42,173 bases of DNA from Clostridiales bacterium (GCA_015056385.1 SVGI01000008.1:1-42173); one strand, 5' to 3'; positions 24,643-33,050 are shown, counted from the first letter of the stretch. Notes: generated from the letters alone by a model not told the origin. Numbers and translations: made by a program.

Positions 24643-26375
24643 AAAACAGAGATAAAACACTTCGTCGGTTACTTTCATTTATAGGTTCTTACAGAAAAAA
24701 TATTATAATTTCCGTTTTTGCGGCATTCGTATACGTCCTTGGTACTCTTATAGGAACAAGGCTTATAGGTAAGGCTGTTGATATTATGGGAAGCGGCAAC
24801 GGTGAGCTTTTAGGCGCTGTTATTGCCGTGCTTGTGGTGTACGTATTTTCGTCGTTGGCACAATGGATCCTTACTGTTTGTACAAACAGTATATCCTTTG
24901 GTGTATCAAAAAACATGAGGGACAGCCTTAAGGATAAAATGGATAGTCTGCCTGTTTCATATTATGATACACATGCCCATGGAGATCTTGTAAGCAGATT
25001 TATTAACGACGCGGATTCAGTTGGCGAGGCGCTTCAGCAATCTCTCTCACAGCTTTTAACGGGTGTTATAACTGTTGTAGGCGCCGTTATTTTAATGCTT
25101 TCAATGAGCCCTATATTGGCGTGTATCGTTGTTATTTCCGCACCCCTTACGTTCTATACGGCAGGGCTTATAACCTCAAGGTCAAGAACGTCGTTCAAAA
25201 AGCAGTCCCAGTCCTTGGGAGAGTTGCACGGGTATTCCCAGGAAATATTTGCGGGATACAATGAAATTATTACGTATAATGCCATTGGCAATGCACAGGA
25301 AAATTTTGATACAAGTAATGCAGTTCTTCACAAAAACGGGTTGTGTGCCCAGATATATTCAGCCTTTGTTAATCCCGTAACGAGATATATTAACCATATC
25401 GCATACGTTGCAGTAGGCCTGGTGGGCTCAATACTTGTTATTAAGGGCGTTGGAAATATATCCGTAGGTATTGTTACAAGCTTTTTGCTGTATGCAAACC
25501 TGTTTGCCAAACCCTTTAATGAAATATCCGGCGTTATATCACAGATTCAGGCGGGTATAGCAGGCGCGAGAAGGATATTTACTGTTTTTGATGCCAAGGA
25601 GGATATAGAAGCCCCGTCAAATGTTATAGACAGAGATGCTGTTAAGGGAAGCGTTGAGTTTCGAAATGTATCATTTTCCTATGAAGAGGGTAAGGCGCTT
25701 ATTCAAAACATTAATTTGAGTGTTGCCCCCGGAAGCAGAGTTGCTATCGTAGGAAAAACAGGTGCAGGAAAAACAACCCTTGTAAACCTCTTAATGCGTT
25801 TTTATGACTGTAACAGCGGCAACATTTATATTGACGGTGTTGACGTAAATACACTTACAAAAGAAAACGTAAGGGAATGTTTTGGTATGGTTCTTCAGGA
25901 TACCTGGCTTTTTGAAGGACGTGTAAGGGACAATATTGCTTACGGAAAGCCTGATGCAACTATAGATGAAATACAGCAGGCTGCAAAAAATGCAAATGCT
26001 CACGATTTTATAATGCGTCTGGAAAAGGGATACGATACTGTAATATCTGATGTTTCAACACAGATATCACAGGGTCAAAAGCAGCTTCTTACAATAGCCC
26101 GAGTATTTATGGCAGATCCGCCAATACTTATACTTGATGAGGCAACAAGCAATATTGATACCTATACAGAAAAGAAAATACAGATTGCATTAAAAAGGCT
26201 TATGAAGGAAAGAACAAGCTTTGTTATTGCCCACAGGCTTTCCACAATCAAGGATGCAGATTTGATACTTGTTATGAAAAACGGTAACATTGTGGAGCAG
26301 GGAACACATAACGAGCTTCTGGATAAAAAACAGGAATACTATAATCTTTACATGAGTCAGTTTGATACAGTATAA
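24639..26375 (+). CDS. ABC exporter half-transporter with consensus catalytic site (pair 1, subunit B)
   Basis: 578-residue partner of the preceding half-transporter. It has six membrane segments, Walker A GKTGAGKTT, Walker B LILDEATSNID with the catalytic Glu, and switch His in VIAHRLSTI. The signature is ISQGQKQL instead of LSGGQ, as expected in the subunit that supplies the degenerate site of the heterodimer. Substrate unknown. No terminator is evident before the next promoter at 26386. Confidence 0.93.
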   Translation: MKNRDKTLRRLLSFIGSYRKNIIISVFAAFVYVLGTLIGTRLIGKAVDIMGSGNGELLGAVIAVLVVYVFSSLAQWILTVCTNSISFGVSKNMRDSLKDKMDSLPVSYYDTHAHGDLVSRFINDADSVGEALQQSLSQLLTGVITVVGAVILMLSMSPILACIVVISAPLTFYTAGLITSRSRTSFKKQSQSLGELHGYSQEIFAGYNEIITYNAIGNAQENFDTSNAVLHKNGLCAQIYSAFVNPVTRYINHIAYVAVGLVGSILVIKGVGNISVGIVTSFLLYANLFAKPFNEISGVISQIQAGIAGARRIFTVFDAKEDIEAPSNVIDRDAVKGSVEFRNVSFSYEEGKALIQNINLSVAPGSRVAIVGKTGAGKTTLVNLLMRFYDCNSGNIYIDGVDVNTLTKENVRECFGMVLQDTWLFEGRVRDNIAYGKPDATIDEIQQAAKNANAHDFIMRLEKGYDTVISDVSTQISQGQKQLLTIARVFMADPPILILDEATSNIDTYTEKKIQIALKRLMKERTSFVIAHRLSTIKDADLILVMKNGNIVEQGTHNELLDKKQEYYNLYMSQFDTV

Positions 26376-26385
26376 TAATTTTATA

Positions 26386-26414
26386 TTTACATATAACGTT
26401 AAAAATAATATAAT
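26386..26414 (+). promoter_or_regulatory. Promoter of the HIT-cdaA-cdaR unit
   Basis: TTTACA (26386-26391), exactly 17 bases, TATAAT (26409-26414), 22 bases before the HIT start codon. Confidence 0.8.
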
Positions 26415-26435
26415 ACAATAAAAGGAGTGGTGATT

Positions 26436-26780
26436 ATGAAGGATTGTTTGTTTTGTAAAATAGTATCAGGTGATATTCCGTCAAAAAAGGTTTATGAGGA
26501 CGAAAAAATACTTGCATTTTATGATATATCTCCTATGGCAAAGGTGCACGTACTTGTTATACCGAAAATGCACATTTCATCAGCGCAGGATATAACAGAT
26601 GAAAGCAGTGCAGTTATAGGATATCTTTTCTCTAAAATACCCTACATCGCCACGCTTCTTGGTATTAACGAAAGCGGATACAGAGTTATAACAAACTGCG
26701 GTGAGGACGGATGCCAGTCTGTCAAGCACATACATTTCCATATTTTAGGCGGTCAGCAGCTTAGCGTAAATATGGCGTAA
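26436..26780 (+). CDS. HIT family nucleotide-binding protein
   Basis: 114-residue Hint-branch HIT protein, a likely AMP-lysine or dinucleotide hydrolase. The catalytic triad HxHxH is H98, H100, H102 (HIHFHILGG). C4 and C7 (CLFCKI) are the first half of the zinc site seen in many members. ATG 26436 has AAGGAG 8 bases upstream. It is a housekeeping gene of unclear physiological substrate; 55 bases separate it from cdaA, so co-transcription is likely. Confidence 0.93.
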   Translation: MKDCLFCKIVSGDIPSKKVYEDEKILAFYDISPMAKVHVLVIPKMHISSAQDITDESSAVIGYLFSKIPYIATLLGINESGYRVITNCGEDGCQSVKHIHFHILGGQQLSVNMA

Positions 26781-26835
26781 GATTTTGATTTTGTTTTACA
26801 TACATTGTGATAAATGTTGAGGTGAAATAGGTTAA

Positions 26836-27696
26836 ATGGGTTTCTTTCAAAATATCATTCACTATATAGAGCCGTATTTGAGGTTTCCGGATATTATATT
26901 TAATATTCTGGATATCGTTATTCTTACGTTTTTGATATACAAGCTCTTGAAGTTTATATTCAAAACAACGGCAGAGCAGGTTCTTAAGGGTCTTGCCATA
27001 GTTCTTGTTGTAACCTGGATAACAAGCCTGCTTGGGTTGACAACAATAAACTGGATACTAAAAAACGCCTTAAGCGTAGGTGTAATTGCCATAATAATTC
27101 TCTTCCAGCCGGAGCTTAGAAGAGGCCTTGAAAAGTTCGGCAGAAAATCCATTGTAGGGCTGTTTGTGTTCAAAACACCTGAAATAGAGGTGCCTACAGC
27201 GGTGAATGACATTGTTTCTGTTGCGCAGGAGCTTTCAAGGCAGCGCCTGGGTGCTATAATAGTTATAGAAAAGGTTACAGGCCTTCAGGAGTATATCGAA
27301 AGAAGTATTCCTATTGACGGCGTACTTTCCGAGGAATTGCTGCTTAACATATTTACTCATAATGCCCCCTTGCACGATGGCGCTGTTATCGTAAGAGGGA
27401 ACAGGATTGTTGCTGCAGGCTGCGTTTTACCGTTAACACAAAATCCCTTCCTGTCAAGCCAGCTTGGTACAAGGCACAGGGCAGCTATTGGTATAACCGA
27501 GGTTACAGATGCGCTTTCAGTAGTCGTATCCGAGGAAACGGGTTATATTTCTATTGTTGAAAACGGAAAAATATTCAGGAATATAGATGCAGATCGTTTG
27601 CGCAACAAGCTGACAGAGGTATTCCAGCCTAAGACCGTAGAAAAGAAAACCTTTATTACAACTGTGAAGGAGAAGCTTAACCGTGGAACAAAATAA
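26836..27696 (+). CDS. cdaA: Diadenylate cyclase CdaA
   Basis: Membrane-bound synthase of the second messenger c-di-AMP. 286 residues. Three N-terminal membrane segments lie at about 21-40, 52-70 and 76-92, then the DAC domain with the catalytic DGA (181-183, in LHDGAVIV) and RHR (213-215, in GTRHRAAIG). It is followed by cdaR, which starts inside its 3' end (14-base overlap). The usual third gene, glmM, is not next but lies about 1.8 kb further on as an XRE fusion. Confidence 0.97.
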   Translation: MGFFQNIIHYIEPYLRFPDIIFNILDIVILTFLIYKLLKFIFKTTAEQVLKGLAIVLVVTWITSLLGLTTINWILKNALSVGVIAIIILFQPELRRGLEKFGRKSIVGLFVFKTPEIEVPTAVNDIVSVAQELSRQRLGAIIVIEKVTGLQEYIERSIPIDGVLSEELLLNIFTHNAPLHDGAVIVRGNRIVAAGCVLPLTQNPFLSSQLGTRHRAAIGITEVTDALSVVVSEETGYISIVENGKIFRNIDADRLRNKLTEVFQPKTVEKKTFITTVKEKLNRGTK

Positions 27697-28930
27697 TTCA
27701 AAATTTTCCTTCAGAGCTCTTGCTCATTCCAAAGTATTGATTATTATATTTTCACTTATAATTTCGCTCATTCTTTGGTATATGGCAACGTCCCAAAATC
27801 AAACGCCAATATCCCGTATATACGATAATGTTGCAATAGAAATTCTCAACGAGGACCTTCTTGCAGAGCGTTCTCTTGCGATAAAGGCCGTTTCATCAGA
27901 TAATACAGACGTTACACTGGGAGGTCTGTACAGTGATTTGAGAAATATTGATTCTAAAATGCTCGTTGCTCAGATAGACGTAGGCCGTGTTATAACCTCA
28001 GGTGAATATTCCTTCGTACCCAAGGTATCTAATTTACAGGACGGTGTTTCTGTTGTGTCATCAGGCGCAATTAACGTTGTTATTGAAAGAGTAGTTACAA
28101 AAAACGTTCATCTTAATGTTGAAATCACAGGTACAGTAGCTAACGGACGCCATTTGATGCGTGATATGATCGAGTATACCGAGGAGGTTACTATAAGGGC
28201 GCCGAAATCTGTTTGCGATACTATCGTGCAGGCGAATGCCACGGTAGATGTTTCAGGAATGCAGAATTCGTATTTTATATCAGCAGGAATAACCTTTGCA
28301 GATAAAACCGGAAAGGCTGTGGACTCCTCGCTTTTTACGGCGGATTCATCTGATATAACGGTTTATGTACCGATTTTCTCAGAAAAGGAGGTTCCCATAG
28401 ATTACGAATCTAATATAGTAGGGAATCCTGCAAACGGTTATTTCATTTCCGGAATAAGCGCTTTGCCTGACAAAATTGTGTTGTACGGCGAACCGTCAAT
28501 TCTTGAGAATATTGAATCTATTCCTGTATCCCGTATTGATATAGCCTCTGTTACTCAGGATGTTGATATGGATGTAAACGTGCTTTTGCCTGACGGTGTA
28601 TACTTAAAGCCGGGTCAGAGAGATACCGTAAACATTCTTATTAGAATTGACAAGATGGTTACACATACGGTTACTGTTAGCACTATTACCTTGCTTAATA
28701 CTCCCTTTGGTGTAACGGTGGAGCAGGCAATTCCCTTTTCTATGGATATAACGGTTAGGGCAAGCCAGAAGGTTATAGAGAACATCAAACCGGAGGATAT
28801 AATTGTTTACGTGGACCTTTACAATGCAACTGTTGGAACGGGCTGGTATAACATAAAGGAAATTAAATTACCTGAGGGCGTGGAGCTTATTTCACAGTCA
28901 GGGGATAAGGTTGAATTTATAATTTCATAA
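27683..28930 (+). CDS. cdaR: CdaA regulator CdaR (YbbR-domain protein)
   Basis: 415 residues from a GTG start overlapping cdaA, with GAAGGAGAAG just upstream. One N-terminal membrane segment (about 17-35) is followed by several extracytoplasmic YbbR repeats, recognisable by their repeated VxVxxVxxxNVHLNV- and VxVRAxxxV-type strands. Known CdaR proteins modulate CdaA activity at the membrane. A Gfo/Idh/MocA oxidoreductase begins 11 bases downstream, so it probably belongs to the same transcript. Confidence 0.93.
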   Translation: MEQNNSKFSFRALAHSKVLIIIFSLIISLILWYMATSQNQTPISRIYDNVAIEILNEDLLAERSLAIKAVSSDNTDVTLGGLYSDLRNIDSKMLVAQIDVGRVITSGEYSFVPKVSNLQDGVSVVSSGAINVVIERVVTKNVHLNVEITGTVANGRHLMRDMIEYTEEVTIRAPKSVCDTIVQANATVDVSGMQNSYFISAGITFADKTGKAVDSSLFTADSSDITVYVPIFSEKEVPIDYESNIVGNPANGYFISGISALPDKIVLYGEPSILENIESIPVSRIDIASVTQDVDMDVNVLLPDGVYLKPGQRDTVNILIRIDKMVTHTVTVSTITLLNTPFGVTVEQAIPFSMDITVRASQKVIENIKPEDIIVYVDLYNATVGTGWYNIKEIKLPEGVELISQSGDKVEFIIS

Positions 28931-28941
28931 CGGAGGTACTT

Positions 28942-30171
28942 ATGATAAAAAAATATGCGTTTGCCGGTGCCAGTGCAAGAGCTCTTATGATGTATGCACA
29001 GCCACTTGTAAATGATTTTAGTGATGTCGCAAAAATTGTCGGTGTTTACGATATTAACTATAAGCGCAGCGAAATGCTTGTACACGAAATAGGAATTGAC
29101 GTTCCCGTGTATAGGGATTTTGATGAAATGGTTGCAAAGGAAAAGCCTGATGCGGTGATAGTTACAACAGTAGACAGATTCCATCACGAATATATTATAA
29201 AATCACTTGAGGCAGGCTGTGATGCTATTACAGAAAAGCCTATGACAATTGATGCTCAGAAATGTAATGCTATACTTGAGGCAGAAAAGCGCACAGGCAA
29301 GCGCGTTATCGTTACGTTTAACTATCGCTTTATGCCCTTTATTACAGAAGCAAAAAGACTTATCAACGCAGGTGAAATAGGGAAGATTCACAGCGTTCAT
29401 TTTGAATGGCAATTGGATAGAAGTCATGGCGCAGATTATTTCCGCCGTTGGCATAGCGACAGAAATAATTCAGGCAGTCTTTTCGTGCATAAGGCAACAC
29501 ATCATTTTGACCTTGTAAACTGGCTTATAGACCAGGAGCCTGTTAAGGTAAATGCGTTTGCAAACAGGCAGTTTTACGGTGAAAACGGAAAGTATCGCAG
29601 TGAAAGATGTATGACGTGTCCTCATAAAAACGAATGCGAGTTTTATTGGGATATAACACAGAATGAATTCTACAAAAAATTCTATGTTGGTGCCGAGGAT
29701 GTAGATAATTATTACCGCGACCAGTGTGTTTTCAGAAACGAAATCAATATTTTTGATACAATGACTGCAAACGTGCTTTATTCAGGCGGCGCAATGATGA
29801 GCTACTCTTTGACAACGAATTCACCCTACGAGGATTTCTCTATTTGTATCAACGGAAGTAAGGGCCGCATGGTAATAGGTGATGTGGATAGAAACAGATT
29901 CCCTGACCCTTACAAGAAGATTAAAATATACGATATCAACGGCACACAGCGTGATATTAAGTTTCCTGTTGAAAACGGAGGCCACGGCGGCGGAGATTCA
30001 AAGCTTCGCGATATGATTTTCCGTGGAGCTGCAGACCCGTTAGGTCATTGTGCAGGAACACGTGCAGGCGCTATGTCTATTATGACGGGTATTGCCGCAT
30101 ATACCTCTGTTGACGAGGATAGAGCTGTTTATATTAATGAACTGCTTGATATGACTCTTTTAGGTGAGTAA
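28942..30171 (+). CDS. Gfo/Idh/MocA family oxidoreductase with a cysteine cluster
   Basis: 409-residue NAD(P)-dependent sugar/inositol-type dehydrogenase. The N-terminal Rossmann domain begins KYAFAGASARA, the active-site EKP is at 98-100 (Lys99), and the catalytic histidine region THHFD is at 186-190. Unusual for the family is a cysteine set C223-x2-C226-x5-C232, with C262 further on, in an insertion that could bind zinc or an iron-sulfur cluster. GGAGG lies before ATG 28942, 11 bases after cdaR. The substrate is unknown; linkage to the c-di-AMP genes might mean an envelope sugar. I recall similar Cys-bearing homologues in gut Firmicutes but not a tested function. Confidence 0.85.
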   Translation: MIKKYAFAGASARALMMYAQPLVNDFSDVAKIVGVYDINYKRSEMLVHEIGIDVPVYRDFDEMVAKEKPDAVIVTTVDRFHHEYIIKSLEAGCDAITEKPMTIDAQKCNAILEAEKRTGKRVIVTFNYRFMPFITEAKRLINAGEIGKIHSVHFEWQLDRSHGADYFRRWHSDRNNSGSLFVHKATHHFDLVNWLIDQEPVKVNAFANRQFYGENGKYRSERCMTCPHKNECEFYWDITQNEFYKKFYVGAEDVDNYYRDQCVFRNEINIFDTMTANVLYSGGAMMSYSLTTNSPYEDFSICINGSKGRMVIGDVDRNRFPDPYKKIKIYDINGTQRDIKFPVENGGHGGGDSKLRDMIFRGAADPLGHCAGTRAGAMSIMTGIAAYTSVDEDRAVYINELLDMTLLGE

Positions 30172-30174
30172 CAA

Positions 30175-30198
30175 AAATATAGTTGCAAAACTATATTT
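30175..30198 (+). terminator. Perfect 10-bp hairpin with GCAA loop between the oxidoreductase and tRNA-Leu
   Basis: AAATATAGTT (30175-30184), loop GCAA, AACTATATTT (30189-30198). Without a T-tract beyond TTT it is a poor terminator. It overlaps the tRNA promoter -35 box, so it may instead be an operator-like palindrome. Confidence 0.4.
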
Positions 30199-30211
30199 GA
30201 TATGATATAAT
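30183..30211 (+). promoter_or_regulatory. Promoter of tRNA-Leu
   Basis: TTGCAA (30183-30188), exactly 17 bases, TATAAT (30206-30211), about 30 bases before the tRNA. Confidence 0.75.
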
Positions 30212-30241
30212 AAATAAGTGCTTTTTAAGTACTTATTTTAT

Positions 30242-30326
30242 GCCGCTGTGATGGAATTGGCAGACGTTCCGCACTCAAAATGCGGTGGGTAACACCGTGC
30301 CGGTTCGAGTCCGGCCAGCGGCACCA
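30242..30326 (+). tRNA. tRNA-Leu (anticodon CAA)
   Basis: 85 bases including an encoded 3' CCA. The acceptor stem GCCGCTG pairs with CAGCGGC. The anticodon stem CCGCA/TGCGG encloses CTCAAAA, giving anticodon CAA (reads UUG). The long variable arm (TGGGTAACACC) makes it a class II tRNA, and the T-arm contains GGTTCGAGTCC. Confidence 0.97.
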
Positions 30327-30327
30327 T

Positions 30328-30366
30328 AAATCCCGTTCTCGTAAGAGGGCGGGATTTTTGCTTTTT
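30328..30366 (+). terminator. Terminator of tRNA-Leu
   Basis: AAATCCCG (30328-30335) pairs with CGGGATTT (30350-30357), with an inner CTC/GAG, followed by TTTTTGCTTTTT. Confidence 0.85.
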
Positions 30367-30721
30367 ATTTCTTCACTTATATAGGATTTTTAACAACAGA
30401 GAATTGGTTTTCAGACGTGATTCGTTTATACAGTTAACCATAAACCTACATGAATGTATTTAAGAACGAATATCTTGCTGCTTTATGAAGCGTTGGTTTT
30501 TGCTGTTTTCCTAAAAATGCTAAAAACGTTATTTTGTATTGACGCAGAATAGTTTACTTGATGTTGTTTTTTATTATTTGGTATAATTTACTTAAAAACG
30601 GAAATCAATACGGGTGATTAGCAACCTGCGGTTGCGTGTTTTTGTAATTGAAGTTGGTTGACATCTGTGCATACATTGCTTAAAATCAGCATAGTTTTCA
30701 ATTATGAAAGGCGGTTTTTAT
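30367..30721 (+). promoter_or_regulatory. Long leader/intergenic region before the XRE-glmM fusion
   Basis: No gene is visible in about 350 bases. It holds two candidate promoters. Distal: TTGATG (30558-30563), 18 bases, TATAAT (30582-30587). Proximal: TTGACA (30658-30663), 17 bases, TAAAAT (30681-30686). Between them, GCAACC (30621-30626) and GGTTGC (30630-30635) form a small hairpin followed by GTGTTTTTG, which could attenuate the distal transcript. Confidence 0.6.
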
Positions 30722-32344
30722 ATGACTCTTGGAGAAAAAATATCTAACCTTCGTTCGAATGCGGGTCTTACACAGCAAGAGCTTGCAGAAAAGGTCAATG
30801 TTTCACGTCAATCTGTTTCAAAATGGGAAATGAATATAGCGCTACCTCAAATAGACAAGGTTCTGACGCTTTGTGAATTATTCAATATTTCTACCGATGA
30901 GTTATTATATGACAAAATTGAGGTAAATATAAATAGCGAATCTAAAAATCAGAGATTAAGGTACTTTGGTACTGACGGCTTCAGAGGTGAGGCAAACATA
31001 AACCTTACCTCCCTTCAGGCGTATAAAGTCGGCAGATTTTTAGGATGGTATTTTTCTTCTGCGCTATCGGGATGCAGCGAGCCTAACTATCGACCTCGCA
31101 TTGTTATAGGTAAAGATACCAGGCGTTCAAGCTATATGATCGAATACTCTATTGTAGCAGGTATTACCGCCTCGGGCGCAGATGCGTATATGCTACACGT
31201 AACCACAACGCCAAGTGTTTCCTATGTTATCTGTCATGATGAATTTGATTGCGGTATTATGATTACTGCCTCACACAATCCTTTCTATGACAACGGTATT
31301 AAGGTAATCAACCGCTACGGTGAAAAATTAAACGATGAAACAACGTTATTAATTGAGGACTACCTCGACAATGATCTAAAGGCGCTTGGTGTATCGGGTA
31401 ACGACTTGCCACTTGCTACAAGAAACAAAATCGGTTGTATTGTGGATTATGTATCAGGTAGAAATCGATATTTAGGTTATCTTATTTCTCTTGCTTCAAA
31501 CTCATACAGAAAGCTGAGAATTGGTCTGGACTGCGCTAACGGTGCATCCTGGATGATAGCAAAAAACGTATTCAGCGCAATAGGTGCACAAACCTATGTG
31601 ATAGGAAATGAACCCGACGGTCTTAATATAAATCGGGATTGTGGATCAACACATATTGAAAATCTCTGCAATTTAGTCAAGGAAAAACACCTGGATATGG
31701 GATTTTCCTTTGATGGAGATGCGGACAGATGTATAGCTGTCGATGAAAAGGGAAATGTGGTAGACGGAGATGCTATTCTGTATATTTTGGCAAAACGCCT
31801 AAAAAACAGAGGAATGTTAACTGATAATACCGTTGTTTCAACGATTATGTCTAACAGCGGCCTTATTTCTTCCTTAAAGGAAATAGGTATTAAGTGTGAG
31901 CAAACAGCCGTTGGCGACCGCTTTGTTTATGAATGCATGCAAAAGAACGATTATTCGTTAGGTGGTGAGCAGTCGGGTCATATCATAATTAAAAAATACG
32001 CTACAACGGGGGACGGTATTTTAACGTCGATTATGTTAGCCGAAGAGGTTTGTGATTCAAAGCTCTCTCTTTCTGAGCTTAAAAAGCCCATTAGGCTTTA
32101 TCCGCAAAAAATAAAGAACATTCGTGTAACGGATAAGGAGGCTGTTTTAGTTGATGAGGCCGTTTTGGCATCAAAGGCGGCAATCGAAACACTTATTAAC
32201 GGTAACGGCAGAGTTTTACTTCGCAAAAGCGGTACAGAGCCTGTAATCCGCATAATGATTGAGGCAGACAGTCAAGAGCTGTGTAACGAATATATAGATT
32301 TAATTACGAATGTTATAATTGAAAGAGGGTACTTACATGAATAA
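30722..32344 (+). CDS. glmM: XRE helix-turn-helix domain fused to phosphoglucosamine mutase (GlmM)
   Basis: 540 residues in a single uninterrupted frame. ATG 30722 is preferred to ATG 30704 because AGGCGG lies 8 bases before it. Residues 4-62 are a complete XRE/HTH_3 domain (TQQELAEKVNVSRQSVSKWE at 17-36). Residues 80-535 are a complete GlmM that converts glucosamine-6-P to glucosamine-1-P for UDP-GlcNAc. It begins YFGTDGFRG, with phosphoserine loop TASHNP (Ser184), metal loop DGDADR (331-336), sugar loop GGEQSGH (414-420) and phosphate loop RKSGTEP (501-507). All catalytic motifs are intact. The next gene overlaps its end by 8 bases. The fusion suggests an enzyme that senses flux and binds DNA, but that is inference; the catalytic part could also be a related hexosephosphate mutase. 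Confidence 0.93.
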   Translation: MTLGEKISNLRSNAGLTQQELAEKVNVSRQSVSKWEMNIALPQIDKVLTLCELFNISTDELLYDKIEVNINSESKNQRLRYFGTDGFRGEANINLTSLQAYKVGRFLGWYFSSALSGCSEPNYRPRIVIGKDTRRSSYMIEYSIVAGITASGADAYMLHVTTTPSVSYVICHDEFDCGIMITASHNPFYDNGIKVINRYGEKLNDETTLLIEDYLDNDLKALGVSGNDLPLATRNKIGCIVDYVSGRNRYLGYLISLASNSYRKLRIGLDCANGASWMIAKNVFSAIGAQTYVIGNEPDGLNINRDCGSTHIENLCNLVKEKHLDMGFSFDGDADRCIAVDEKGNVVDGDAILYILAKRLKNRGMLTDNTVVSTIMSNSGLISSLKEIGIKCEQTAVGDRFVYECMQKNDYSLGGEQSGHIIIKKYATTGDGILTSIMLAEEVCDSKLSLSELKKPIRLYPQKIKNIRVTDKEAVLVDEAVLASKAAIETLINGNGRVLLRKSGTEPVIRIMIEADSQELCNEYIDLITNVIIERGYLHE

Positions 32345-32999
32345 ACAGGTCAGGACAAGTGAGCTTTTCAGCTGTACCACAGAATATCTTGTTTCCCTTT
32401 TTGATTCCTGCGAATATCCCTGGGAAATGCTTCCGAAGATCAACGATTATATTATTTCCGTTATAAAAAATGGGATAACAGGGTATATAACGTATTCCGA
32501 TAATGTACTTATCGGTGAGAACGTTAAGATATATCCTACCGCTACTATTGAGGGACCCGCCATCATAGGGTCTAACTCCGAGGTTCGTCCGGGCGCGTTT
32601 ATTAGAGGAAATGTTATAACGGGTGAAAATTGTGTGCTTGGAAACTCCAGCGAATTTAAGAACTGTATTTTATTAAAAAATGTTCAAGCACCGCACTATA
32701 ATTATGTGGGCGACTCAGTATTGGGAAATTTCTGCCACTTGGGCGCCGCGACCGTTTGTTCAAATCTAAAGTCCGATAAAAAAGCTGTTGTTATACACGG
32801 GGACGAGGATTACAATACAGGTCTTCGCAAGGTTGGAGCAATTCTTGCAGATTATGCCGACGTAGGATCGGGCTGTGTTCTGAATCCGGGTACAGTTATC
32901 GGCAGGAACACGTCTGTATATCCAGGAAATACCTTGAGGGGTGTATTTCCTGGTGGAAGTATAATAAAATCAATGAGTAATATTGTAATCAAAAGATAG
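32337..32999 (+). CDS. Left-handed beta-helix acyltransferase, GlmU C-terminal-like
   Basis: 220 residues starting at ATG 32337 inside the end of the fusion gene (overlap 8 bases), with AGAGGG just upstream. After about 50 helical residues it consists of hexapeptide repeats (about 55-205: IGENVKIYPTATIEG, IGSNSEVRPGAFIRG, and so on). The stretch HYNYVGDSVLGNFCHLGA resembles the acetyl-CoA-binding region of GlmU (HLxYIGDAxIGxxxNIGAG). The GlmU pyrophosphorylase domain is absent. It is therefore either a stand-alone glucosamine-1-phosphate acetyltransferase working next to GlmM, or another sugar acyltransferase. Followed by a strong terminator, so the unit is bicistronic. Confidence 0.85.
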   Translation: MNKQVRTSELFSCTTEYLVSLFDSCEYPWEMLPKINDYIISVIKNGITGYITYSDNVLIGENVKIYPTATIEGPAIIGSNSEVRPGAFIRGNVITGENCVLGNSSEFKNCILLKNVQAPHYNYVGDSVLGNFCHLGAATVCSNLKSDKKAVVIHGDEDYNTGLRKVGAILADYADVGSGCVLNPGTVIGRNTSVYPGNTLRGVFPGGSIIKSMSNIVIKR

Positions 33000-33019
33000 G
33001 ATTTACTGTAAATAAATAT

Positions 33020-33045
33020 CCACCCGCATAGCGGGTGGTTTTTCC
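33020..33045 (+). terminator. Terminator of the XRE-glmM unit
   Basis: CCACCCGC (33020-33027), loop ATA, GCGGGTGG (33031-33038), then TTTTTCC. Confidence 0.9.
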
Positions 33046-33050
33046 TTTTC

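Noticed and set aside
30628-30720. Start of the fusion gene upstream of 30722
   Set aside because: ATG 30704 is in frame, but AGGCGG lies between it and ATG 30722 at the right spacing for the latter.
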